From CAYWNK01 sp047639615 (GTDB taxonomy: Bacteria > Planctomycetota > UBA1135 > GCA-002686595): DNA of 25,979 nt. The stretch spans positions 1 to 25,979 of the forward strand of contig JBLIOL010000028.1 of assembly GCA_047639615.1 (NCBI GenBank). The letters run 5' to 3'. Shown in pieces: positions 17,263 through 24,271 of the stretch. The notes under the pieces are model-generated. The model was given only the letters and a program-made list of their open reading frames with translations, was not told the DNA's origin and did no database searches. The translations under genes were made by a program, and so were the position numbers. Position 1 is the first letter of the stretch; every line of letters starts with the position of its first letter.

Positions 17263-18084
17263 ATGGGCCTTCGCGTCAACACCAACCTCGCCTCACTAAC
17301 GGCACAACGTCACATGTCAAACGTGACGATGCGCTTGCAGGGCAACTTCTCCCGCCTAGCGTCAGGCATGCGGATTTCAACCGCAGCCGACGATGCAGCC
17401 GGTCTCGCCATCTCCGAAAAAATGCGGAGTCAGATCAAGTCCTACGGGGTTGCGTCACGCAACGCTCAAGACGGGATCAGTCTCGTGCAAACCGCGGAGG
17501 GCGCACTACAGGAAGTCAGCAACATCCTCAGCCGGATGCGAGAGCTTGCCATGCAAGCCTCAAACGGCACGCTGACCACGGAGGACCGCACCACTATCGG
17601 TGTCGAGTTCACCTCCATGATCTCTGAGATCGACCGCATCTCGGTCGAGACCGAGTTCAACGGACTGCGACTGCTAGACGGCAGTATCCCGGACATCCCG
17701 ATTCAGATCGGAATCAACTCCGGAGAGCGCATCTCGGTGACCACCGAGGATACCCAGGCCGCAACCCTGGGCCTCGGCTCCTCGAGCCTGTCAACCATCA
17801 CGGATGCCAACACCGCCTTGGCCTCTCTGGACTCCGCCATCAACACGGTCAACACCTCACGGGGCCGTCTTGGTGCAAGCCAGAACCGTATGTCGAGTGC
17901 GCTGCGATCTATCCAGAGCGCTCGAGAGAACCTATCAGCGGCTGAAAGTCGCATCCGGGACGTAGATGTGGCCTCTGAATCCGCCGACCTGACGCGTAAC
18001 AGCATCATGCAACAGGCCTCGGTATCGATTCTTCAACAGGCCAACGTCCAACCTCAGATCGCCCTATCCCTGCTCCAGGGCTAG
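17263..18084 (+). CDS. Flagellin 1
   Basis: This 273-residue flagellin is short, consisting of the D0/D1 domains with little in between. The N-terminal part has the flagellin signature: NTNLASLTAQR, then 'RLASGMRISTAADDAAGLAIS' and 'GISLVQTAEGALQEVSNILSRMRELAMQASNGT'. The C-terminal part has 'ENLSAAESRIRDVDVASESADLTR', ending IALSLLQG. There is no large outer D2/D3 domain. It polymerises into the filament after export. It is a close paralogue of the next gene, with the same layout and an estimated two-thirds identity in the N-terminal part. A good AGGAG ribosome site supports the ATG. Confidence 0.98.
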   Translation: MGLRVNTNLASLTAQRHMSNVTMRLQGNFSRLASGMRISTAADDAAGLAISEKMRSQIKSYGVASRNAQDGISLVQTAEGALQEVSNILSRMRELAMQASNGTLTTEDRTTIGVEFTSMISEIDRISVETEFNGLRLLDGSIPDIPIQIGINSGERISVTTEDTQAATLGLGSSSLSTITDANTALASLDSAINTVNTSRGRLGASQNRMSSALRSIQSARENLSAAESRIRDVDVASESADLTRNSIMQQASVSILQQANVQPQIALSLLQG

Positions 18085-18404
18085 GACGAGCAACGGCCTC
18101 TAGGCCGATCGCTGAGTGGGGGGCCGTCGGGAGGCGGCCCCCCGTTCCAAGCGCTTAGAAACCTCCCACTCGGAAAGCGCAGTAGCGCGATCCACCGCTC
18201 TCAGAAAACTCCACGCAGCCTCGGCAGAGCCAGACCGCACAGCAGGTCCGGCCGCCGGGCTCGAGCACACTCAGGTCGCCGCACCGCGATGAGGGATGTG
18301 ATCCCCTGGACAGGATCACTCCGCAGCCCTCAGCGCACCGCACACCAAACGCAACCTGAGTTTTTTCCGTCCGCAATGTAATCCAAACCAAGGAACGACA
18401 ACAA
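18085..18404. other. Intergenic region between the two flagellin genes
   Basis: These 320 bases hold the hairpin described separately and must hold the 5' leader, and probably the promoter, of flagellin 2. I find no convincing sigma-54 or sigma-28 element; the best GCCGAT match (18104-18109) has no -35 partner and lies before the hairpin. On the minus strand an open frame ends at 18155. From a possible TTG at 18391 it codes 78 residues with eight cysteines. It has no clear ribosome site, so I do not call it a gene. Confidence 0.45.
18118..18143 (+). terminator. Terminator-like hairpin after flagellin 1
   Basis: Perfect 9-bp arms, GGGGGGCCG and CGGCCCCCC, enclose an 8-base loop, 34 nt after the flagellin 1 stop. 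It is very stable but lacks a T-run on the plus side. It may end transcription or shield the 3' end of the message, and would work on either strand. Confidence 0.6.
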
Positions 18405-19223
18405 ATGGGACTTCGTGTCAATACGAACGTGGCGTCAATGGGCGCCCAACGCAACCTAGCCGCAGTTACTACTCGCTTGCAGGGCAACTATGCCCGCCTG
18501 AGCTCCGGCTTGCGCATCGCCTCCGCGGCTGATGACGCTGCCGGTCTCGGCATTTCTGAATCGATGCGCTCCGAGATCAAATCTTATGGAGTGGCCGGCC
18601 GCAACGCTCAGGATGGACTCTCCCTCAGCCAAACCGCTGAGTCTTCGCTGAACGAGGTCAGCAACGTCCTTTCACGTATGCGTGAGCTGGCGATGCAATC
18701 CTCAAACGGCACGCTTAGCACCGACGACCGGACCACCCTGAACACCGAGTTCACGGCCCTGTCTGACGAGATCGACCGTCTGTCCACGGATGCCGAATTC
18801 AACGGTATCAGCCTGCTCGACGGTTCGAATACATCGGTTGCCATTCAGGTTGGCCTGGATAGTGGTCAGACCATCGCCGTCAACCTGGTAGATGTTGGCA
18901 CCGCCACTCTGGGAATCGACAGCTCCGCTGTGGACAGCGCTGCTAACGCCACCGCGGCGCTCGCGGAAATCGATACGGCAATCGGCTCGTTGAACACTTC
19001 TCGTGGTCAACTCGGCGCGGACCAAAACCGCCTGAGCTCCGCAGTCCGTTCGATCGCTTCTACGCGCGAGAACCTGTCTGCCGCCGAAAGTCGTATTCGC
19101 GACGTTGACGTGGCTATGGAAACTGCCGACCTGACCCGGAACTCGATCCTGCAGCAAGCTGCTACCTCGATCTTGTCCCAGGCCAACACTCAGCCCCAGC
19201 TCGCTCTGAGCCTGCTCGGTTGA
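18405..19223 (+). CDS. Flagellin 2
   Basis: This 272-residue paralogue of flagellin 1 has the same D0/D1-only layout. It has NTNVASMGAQR, 'LSSGLRIASAADDAAGLGIS' and 'SLSQTAESSLNEVSNVLSRM' at the N-terminus, and 'ENLSAAESRIRDVDVAMETADLTR', ending LALSLLG, at the C-terminus. The two copies differ most in the middle (about residues 140-215). Its ribosome site AAGGA (18391-18395) is part of CCAAGGAACG, which contains the CANGGA core known from CsrA targets; no csrA is in view, so this is only a hint. A strong terminator follows. Confidence 0.98.
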   Translation: MGLRVNTNVASMGAQRNLAAVTTRLQGNYARLSSGLRIASAADDAAGLGISESMRSEIKSYGVAGRNAQDGLSLSQTAESSLNEVSNVLSRMRELAMQSSNGTLSTDDRTTLNTEFTALSDEIDRLSTDAEFNGISLLDGSNTSVAIQVGLDSGQTIAVNLVDVGTATLGIDSSAVDSAANATAALAEIDTAIGSLNTSRGQLGADQNRLSSAVRSIASTRENLSAAESRIRDVDVAMETADLTRNSILQQAATSILSQANTQPQLALSLLG

Positions 19224-19260
19224 TCCAACGCGGTACGCCCTAGGGCGCCGCCGCACTTGG

Positions 19261-19292
19261 AAAAGGCTCCGGTCCTATGGCCGGAGCCTTTT
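19261..19292 (+). terminator. Rho-independent terminator after flagellin 2
   Basis: Perfect 12-bp arms, AAAAGGCTCCGG and CCGGAGCCTTTT, with an 8-base loop, end in a T-run. They lie 37 nt after the flagellin 2 stop. This is a classic intrinsic terminator that separates the flagellins from the fliD operon. Confidence 0.93.
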
Positions 19293-19376
19293 CTATATGG
19301 GTGGAAGATCTTTCCGCGGGTGCTCCCAAAAACCTGCCTCAGGACGGACCCATTTAGGGCTGTGCATATTTGCAGC

Positions 19377-19403
19377 TCAACCCGAGCCCAACTCTGCCGA
19401 TAA
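19377..19403 (+). promoter_or_regulatory. Sigma-28 (FliA-type) promoter of fliD operon
   Basis: TCAA (19377-19380) and GCCGATAA (19396-19403) are separated by exactly 15 bases. The -10 element is a full match to the sigma-28 consensus and the -35 differs by one base. Transcription should begin near 19410, ahead of the GGAGG (19421-19425) and the ATG at 19439. It lies just after the flagellin 2 terminator. Confidence 0.82.
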
Positions 19404-19438
19404 CGGTGAGTACGGCCTCCGGAGGGCCAAGCAAGATC

Positions 19439-20944
19439 ATGGTAGGAAGCAGCGGAATTTCATTCTCAGGCCTCGCGAGTGGGCTCGACACGGCAGCGAT
19501 CGTGAGTCAATTGGTTGCGCTCGAGCGCATCCCGATCAACATCGCACGGTCCCATCAGGGCGAGCAGCAGTCCAAGTTGGACAAGCTGAACCAATTCGGG
19601 GAATTGGTGAAGGCCCTGCAGAGCAAGGCGGAAGATCTTTCGACCTCCTCGGGTTTCACGAAGCTCGCCATCAAGGGACAGGACGGGGACATCGCCTCCA
19701 TCAGTTCCGGATCGACAGCGATTCAGGGCACCCACACGGTCGATATTCTGAACCTCTCGAGTATCGATCGCTGGGCCTTCGACGGCGTCGGTGACGATGA
19801 GACCGACCTAGGAACTGTGGATGGTCAGACCGTGGACTTCGAGATCAACGGCACCTCGTACAGCGTCTCCCTCAATGCCGATGGTTCCAACATTGAAGAG
19901 ATCGCCACCGCCATCAACAGCGCGGCTGGCGATGATGTCAACGCCTCTGTGGTGAACACCGGAACCGACGCCTCACCCAGCTATCAGTTGGTGCTCGCGG
20001 CCAAGGAGAGCGGGGATGACTACCGCATCTCGAACATCTCCACCGATCTCACAAACCTCTCGATCACCTACTCCGCACCGGACGTGAATGGGGATGCCAC
20101 CAGCTCGAGCAACCTGACCGTGGGCCTCAACGCCTCAGCGGAAATTGACGGCCTGACGATTACGCGCTCGAACAACGACTTTAGCGATGTCCTAGAGGGC
20201 ATCTCTGTAGACGCGGTTGGCGTGGGAACGACGACCTTCACGGTGGAACCCGACAAGGCGGCCATTCGTTCCGAAGTCGACAGCTTCCTGAAGTCCTACA
20301 ACGACGTGGTCAAGTTCATCAATACCCAGAACACCTTCACGGCTTCCGAGGAGGAGGGTGAGGCGGGTGCCAGCGGTGAGCTCTTTGGTGACAGCGTGCT
20401 GTCGTCCGTCAAAAATGCCATGAGCCGTGGCCTCTTCGACGTGGATATCGACATCATTACGGCCGATACCCAGGGCTACTCAACGCTCTCCAATGTGGGT
20501 ATTACGGCCGACAATGACGGCGTCTTGAGCATTGACGACGAGATATTCGATGAGAAGTTACTCGGCGATTTGGATGCCTTTACGGACCTTTTCGTGGACT
20601 CGGACGGGTTCGAGCGCGATCCCGATGCGACTCCCAACACGCCCGAGTACTACCAGGACACGACCGCGGACTCCGGCTTGCTGGCGACCCTGGCACGGGG
20701 CCTCGACCAGCTCTTCGGAAATCTGCCGGACGACAACCCTGACATCGTCGTGGCCGGAATCTTCGACCTGCGCGAAGACACCTTCAATCGCAACATCGAT
20801 CGCATCGGTTCGGACATCCGGGACAAGGAACGCCGGATCGAAGACTTCGAAGAGAACCTCGTATTGCGATTTGCTCGACTCGAGCAACTCATGGCCCAAC
20901 TGAACTCCCAAGGGGCGGCTCTCAATGCCACCCTTGGAGGCTGA
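19439..20944 (+). CDS. fliD: Flagellar filament cap protein FliD
   Basis: This 501-residue protein caps the filament and helps flagellin monomers fold into place. The N-terminal 'ISFSGLASGLDTAAIVSQLVALE' is the FliD signature, a coiled-coil part follows, and a FliD_C region is present ('VDSFLKSYNDVVKFINTQNTF', then 'DTFNRNIDRIGSDIRDKERRIEDFEENL' and 'RFARLEQLMAQLNSQGAAL'). I chose the ATG at 19439 because GGAGG lies 13 nt before it and because a sigma-28 promoter sits just upstream. A longer frame from a TTG at 19370 would start before that promoter's -35 box. fliS follows 20 nt later. Confidence 0.97.
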   Translation: MVGSSGISFSGLASGLDTAAIVSQLVALERIPINIARSHQGEQQSKLDKLNQFGELVKALQSKAEDLSTSSGFTKLAIKGQDGDIASISSGSTAIQGTHTVDILNLSSIDRWAFDGVGDDETDLGTVDGQTVDFEINGTSYSVSLNADGSNIEEIATAINSAAGDDVNASVVNTGTDASPSYQLVLAAKESGDDYRISNISTDLTNLSITYSAPDVNGDATSSSNLTVGLNASAEIDGLTITRSNNDFSDVLEGISVDAVGVGTTTFTVEPDKAAIRSEVDSFLKSYNDVVKFINTQNTFTASEEEGEAGASGELFGDSVLSSVKNAMSRGLFDVDIDIITADTQGYSTLSNVGITADNDGVLSIDDEIFDEKLLGDLDAFTDLFVDSDGFERDPDATPNTPEYYQDTTADSGLLATLARGLDQLFGNLPDDNPDIVVAGIFDLREDTFNRNIDRIGSDIRDKERRIEDFEENLVLRFARLEQLMAQLNSQGAALNATLGG

Positions 20945-20964
20945 TCCCCTAGCCCGCTGACCAC

Positions 20965-21357
20965 ATGAATCCCACCTCCGCCGCCGAAGCTTACCGAGTT
21001 GCTTCTATTGAGAACGCTCCTCCGCTGCAGATCGTCCGCTTGCTCTATCAGGGTGCCATGCGCTTCCTGGACCAGGCACAGCTGGATCGATTCAAGCCGG
21101 GCGACCCAAAGTACACCGCCTTGGTCTGCCAAGCGGACGACATCATCGTCGAGCTGCGCATGTGCCTAGAGGGCACGGACAGTGAGGCCAGCGAGGTGCC
21201 CGGCAACCTGGAGCGCCTCTATTTGTACTGCGAGACCGAGCTCGGCCGTGCCATGTCTGAAGGCGACAAGGCACCCCTGGCCAACGCCCGTCGCGTGCTT
21301 GAGATCCTGCTTGATGCCTGGAATAGCGTGGAGCTTGGCGGCTCCGCGGCCGCATGA
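20965..21357 (+). CDS. fliS: Flagellin export chaperone FliS
   Basis: The 130-residue helical protein matches FliS: 'AYRVASIENAPPLQIVRLLYQGAMRFL' (general form Y....v.tasp..Li.mLYdgai.fl) and 'LERLYLYCETELGRA' (general form l..lYdy...rL..A). FliS binds the C-terminus of newly made flagellin and keeps it from polymerising in the cytoplasm. It follows fliD, as usual, and overlaps the next gene as ATGA. One odd point is the Asp/Glu-rich loop at about 88-100. Confidence 0.95.
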   Translation: MNPTSAAEAYRVASIENAPPLQIVRLLYQGAMRFLDQAQLDRFKPGDPKYTALVCQADDIIVELRMCLEGTDSEASEVPGNLERLYLYCETELGRAMSEGDKAPLANARRVLEILLDAWNSVELGGSAAA

Positions 21358-21719
21358 CCAAGGACCTGTTCACACGCCTGGACGCTGCTCGCGCAAGCCT
21401 GCGCAGTTGCCTTGAGGAACTCGACGGTGGTGCACCCAATGATTCGGGGGTGGGCCGCGGCTTTGAGGTGATGGGGCAGGCCTTTGCCGAACTAGGGGAC
21501 TTGGAGTCCCTTTGGGATCAGGTGAATGCCAAGGATGAGGAGCGCCTGCAGGACAGCCTTGAGGAGCTGATGCGACTCAACGCGGTACTGACCAAGGTGG
21601 TGCAGCGCGACGAGGAGCGTCTGCGGGGTCAGATCGCCCACGCGCGCATCGGTCGACAGAACATCGCAGCCCAGAAGATCGATGGTGAGATCGGCGGGAC
21701 CTGCGACATGTCCTGCTGA
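21354..21719 (+). CDS. FliT-like small helical protein
   Basis: This 121-residue protein is all helix, with no signal peptide or membrane segment. It is acidic in the first two thirds and basic later ('QRDEERLRGQIAHARIGRQNIA'), and ends in Cys-Asp-Met-Ser-Cys. FliT, the chaperone for FliD, is a small helical protein encoded after fliS, and length and position agree. Sequence motifs of FliT are weak by nature, so FlgN-like or a novel chaperone remains possible. It overlaps fliS by 4 nt and ends about 40 nt before the palindrome of the next operon. Confidence 0.75.
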   Translation: MTKDLFTRLDAARASLRSCLEELDGGAPNDSGVGRGFEVMGQAFAELGDLESLWDQVNAKDEERLQDSLEELMRLNAVLTKVVQRDEERLRGQIAHARIGRQNIAAQKIDGEIGGTCDMSC

Positions 21720-21756
21720 AAGCATTCCCGGGTCGAGTGTTGTAAATCACGACGGT

Positions 21757-21773
21757 TGTCGAATATCTCGACA
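21757..21773. promoter_or_regulatory. Palindromic activator site C (TGTCGA-N5-TCGACA)
   Basis: The inverted repeat TGTCGA-ATATC-TCGACA has the same arms and the same 5-base spacer as the two sites upstream of the left operon. Longer arms (CGG...CCG) extend it. It is centred about 62 bp before the -24 element of the fliO promoter. Confidence 0.75.
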
Positions 21774-21826
21774 GCCGTTGTCTGTTTCCAGGGCCTCGAA
21801 GCGGCTTCCGGGTAGCAGGGGAGAGT

Positions 21827-21842
21827 TGGCACGGCCATTGCT
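21827..21842 (+). promoter_or_regulatory. Sigma-54 promoter of the fliOPQR-flhBA operon
   Basis: TGGCACGGCCATTGCT is a full match to the sigma-54 consensus (TGGCACG, four bases, TTGCT). Transcription should begin near 21853, 26 nt before the fliO ATG. The matching activator palindrome lies 54 bp further upstream. Confidence 0.93.
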
Positions 21843-21878
21843 CTGTGAGAGACCACGCGCCGATTGCGCGACTCTCCC

Positions 21879-22346
21879 ATGCAAGTCCTAACCCTCGCCA
21901 CCCTTTCCGAATCCGTCGCCACTGGCCCCGACCTCACCCGCTACTTCACGGTGGTGGGTTTGATGGTCGCCGTCTTGATGGCAGTCGCCTACGGCCTAAA
22001 GCGCATCGCGGCCAAGACCGGCCGCTTGGGCCGCGACCGCAAAGGGCTCACCATGGTGGAGGTGCTGCCGCTAGGCGGTCGCCGCCAGGTGGCCATCGTG
22101 CGTTGCTACGACCGCACCTTTGCGCTGGGGCTAGGGGAGAAAGACGTCTCTCTCATCGCTGAACTGGACCCGATCACTCCGCCGCAGCCGGTTACGGCCG
22201 AGACGCCCGGTGCGGCTTCCGTTCCAGCGCCCGTACCCGCTACGCGTGATCGCTTTGAGGAGATGATCGGGCGCGCTCAAGAGCGACTGGCCACGAACAA
22301 GAACCCAGACCAGCACGATCCCACCACCATCCAGGAGATGGTCTGA
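21879..22346 (+). CDS. fliO: Flagellar export gate assembly protein FliO
   Basis: The product of about 155 residues has one membrane helix (about 20-42, 'FTVVGLMVAVLMAVAYGLKRI'), a basic cytoplasmic stretch, and the FliO core 'MVEVLPLGGRRQVAIVRCYDRTFALGLGEKDVSLIAEL'. A Pro/Ala-rich tail follows. FliO helps FliP form its ring. I chose the ATG at 21879; a TTG at 21864 would add five residues but gives no better ribosome site. It is the first gene of its operon and overlaps fliP by one base (TGATG). Confidence 0.92.
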   Translation: MQVLTLATLSESVATGPDLTRYFTVVGLMVAVLMAVAYGLKRIAAKTGRLGRDRKGLTMVEVLPLGGRRQVAIVRCYDRTFALGLGEKDVSLIAELDPITPPQPVTAETPGAASVPAPVPATRDRFEEMIGRAQERLATNKNPDQHDPTTIQEMV

Positions 22347-23209
22347 TGATTCGTCGCATGGCATGCGTCCTCGTGGCGCTCTTCTGCTTGGGAGCGTTGG
22401 CCTCTGGTCAAGGCGCTCCTGTTGGCGGCGCGCCGTCGATGGTGCAGGCCGGTCTGGAAGCAGCCGGTCCAGGTCCGCTCGAAGAGGGGCGTCTATCCAC
22501 CGCGGTCGAGATCGCGCTGTTGCTCACGGTGCTGTCACTGCTACCCGCAGTGCTCGTCACCTTGACCAGCTTCACGCGCATTGTGATCGTGCTGTCCTTC
22601 GTGCGCCGGGCACTGTCGGTCAACGACTTGCCGCCCAATCCGGTACTGCTGGGCCTGGCGCTCTTCCTGACCCTGTTCGTCATGTCGCCTGTGATCAAGG
22701 ACGTGCAGACGGAGGCTTGGGACCCCTACCAGTCGGGTGAGAAGAGTGTGGTGGAGGCTGGTGAGTCTGCTTGGGGCGTGCTCTCCAAGTTCCTTGTGGC
22801 CAACACCCGCCCCACCGAGCTGACGCTCTTCGGCGAGATGGCCTATGCCGCAGAACACGGTCCCCAGGAAGAGGGCAGCTTCAACCCGGCCGCGTTCAAG
22901 AACGTTAGCAAGGACGAAGCCCTGAACATGGACGTCGAAGCGCAGCTCGAGCATGCCGCTTCTCTGCCCATGAATGTGGTCATCCCGGCCTTCGTACTGA
23001 GTGAGCTCAAGACGGCCTTCCAGATGGGCTTCTTGCTCTTCCTGCCGTTCCTGGTGATCGACCTGGTGGTGTCGAGCGTGCTGCTCTCCATGGGCATGTT
23101 CATGCTTCCGCCCGTGATGATTTCTACACCGATCAAGGTACTCGTGTTCGTCCTCGTGGACGGCTGGCACTTGATCGCCGAATCCGTCGTGACCTCCTTC
23201 GCGGTCTGA
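22346..23209 (+). CDS. fliP: Flagellar export gate protein FliP
   Basis: This 287-residue membrane protein has a cleavable signal peptide (about 1-22, ending LASGQ), as FliP does, and four membrane helices. Signature segments are 'TSFTRIVIVLSFVRRAL', 'PPNPVLLGLALFLTLFVMSPV', 'PAFVLSELKTAFQMGFLLFLPFLVIDLVVSSVLLSMGM' and 'LPFKVLVFVLVDGW' in related form. Five copies of FliP with FliQ and FliR make the export gate inside the MS ring. The periplasmic loop between the second and third helix is fairly long and acidic. Confidence 0.98.
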   Translation: MIRRMACVLVALFCLGALASGQGAPVGGAPSMVQAGLEAAGPGPLEEGRLSTAVEIALLLTVLSLLPAVLVTLTSFTRIVIVLSFVRRALSVNDLPPNPVLLGLALFLTLFVMSPVIKDVQTEAWDPYQSGEKSVVEAGESAWGVLSKFLVANTRPTELTLFGEMAYAAEHGPQEEGSFNPAAFKNVSKDEALNMDVEAQLEHAASLPMNVVIPAFVLSELKTAFQMGFLLFLPFLVIDLVVSSVLLSMGMFMLPPVMISTPIKVLVFVLVDGWHLIAESVVTSFAV

Positions 23210-23213
23210 ACCT

Positions 23214-23492
23214 GTGAGCGACCTCGATCTTCAAATCGTCGACCTGGCGCGCGACCTGCTGGTGACTACGGTCATCGTGGCGGGCCCGGCGTTAGCGGTT
23301 GGCATGTGCGTGGGTGTGATAGTCAGTCTGTTTCAGGCTTTGACCTCCGTCCAAGAGCAGACCCTGAGTTTGGTTCCCAAGATGTTGGCGGTGATGACCG
23401 TCACTTTGCTCCTGCTGGCTCCAGCCTTGGAGCTCCTGCGTGACTTCACAGCGCGTGTGTTGAATCAGATTGTGGAGTTCGGCCTTAGCTAA
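23214..23492 (+). CDS. fliQ: Flagellar export gate protein FliQ
   Basis: The 92-residue protein has two membrane helices joined by a short loop with 'VSLFQALTSVQEQTLSLVPKML', the conserved heart of FliQ (Q..T.i.EqTl.fiPK). It wraps around the FliP/FliR core of the export gate. The start is GTG, 4 nt after the fliP stop, with no strong ribosome site, so translational coupling is likely. Length is normal (about 89). Confidence 0.97.
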   Translation: MSDLDLQIVDLARDLLVTTVIVAGPALAVGMCVGVIVSLFQALTSVQEQTLSLVPKMLAVMTVTLLLLAPALELLRDFTARVLNQIVEFGLS

Positions 23493-23494
23493 GC

Positions 23495-24271
23495 ATGTTG
23501 CCTGAGGGATTGATCCAGGCCTTCGGGCTGTACCTGGTGCGCACAAGCGCCCTGGTTCTTGCAGCGCCCCTACTCGCGTCGGGGTCCGCTTTCGCGGGCT
23601 ATAGGCTCGGGCTTGTGGGTGTGCTCTCGTTGGTCATGTTCTTGATCAGCGGCGAGCCGTTGGTCGAGGACCCGGGCGTGCTCGGCTTCGCCTTGCTGGC
23701 AGGGCGCGAGTTGGTCATCGGTTTCTCCCTGGCCTTCGTGCTGCACACCGTGGTGTTGGCTGTAAAGGTCGCCGGACACATGGTGGGCCAGGAGATGGGC
23801 TTCAACATGGCTAGCCAATCGGACCCTGTAACCGGCACCTCTACACCGATCATCGGTCACTTCTACGAGACCCTCTTCATGCTCATCCTGCTGTCCGTCA
23901 ACGGACACCTGTGGATGGTGCGCGGGCTGGTGGAGTCCTTCAATCGGGCGCCTGTGGGGGAGATTGCTCTCGGTTCCGGAGTCACAGGTGTGGCCCTCGA
24001 GCTCTTCAGCAGCCTCTTTGCTGCGGGTTTGACCTTTGCAGCGCCGGTCTTCTTGGTGCTACTGCTGGTGTCCGTCTTGATCGGGCTGCTAGCCCGCTCC
24101 GTGCCGCAGATCAACGTGATCGAGTTCAGCTTTAGCGCGCGCATCATCGGGGGCTTCCTGTCCCTCGCGATGTTCGCACCCATGATTGAACCCGCGAGCC
24201 AGACCTTGCTGAACGCTCTGATGGACGGCATGGCTGCTGGACTCGATGCCTTGGAGGTAAGCGGTGGCTGA
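23495..24271 (+). CDS. fliR: Flagellar export gate protein FliR
   Basis: The 258-residue product is a six-helix membrane protein with FliR features: 'AFVLHTVVLAVKVAGHMVGQEMGFNMASQSDP', 'NGHLWMVRGLVESF' and 'SVPQINVIEFSFSARIIGGFLSLAM' (general form vPQ.nvf..gfplki..g). One copy caps the FliP/FliQ gate. Its ATG lies 2 nt after the fliQ stop and it overlaps flhB by 8 nt, a sign of tightly linked expression. Confidence 0.97.
   Translation: MLPEGLIQAFGLYLVRTSALVLAAPLLASGSAFAGYRLGLVGVLSLVMFLISGEPLVEDPGVLGFALLAGRELVIGFSLAFVLHTVVLAVKVAGHMVGQEMGFNMASQSDPVTGTSTPIIGHFYETLFMLILLSVNGHLWMVRGLVESFNRAPVGEIALGSGVTGVALELFSSLFAAGLTFAAPVFLVLLLVSVLIGLLARSVPQINVIEFSFSARIIGGFLSLAMFAPMIEPASQTLLNALMDGMAAGLDALEVSGG

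Noticed and set aside
19370..19438. TTG start that would lengthen FliD by 23 residues
   Set aside because: It lies upstream of the sigma-28 -35 element, while the ATG at 19439 has a GGAGG and begins right before the FliD signature.
23166..23181. TGGCAC match near the end of fliP
   Set aside because: The GC element is one base out of register and the TT is missing; fliQ is already in the fliO operon.
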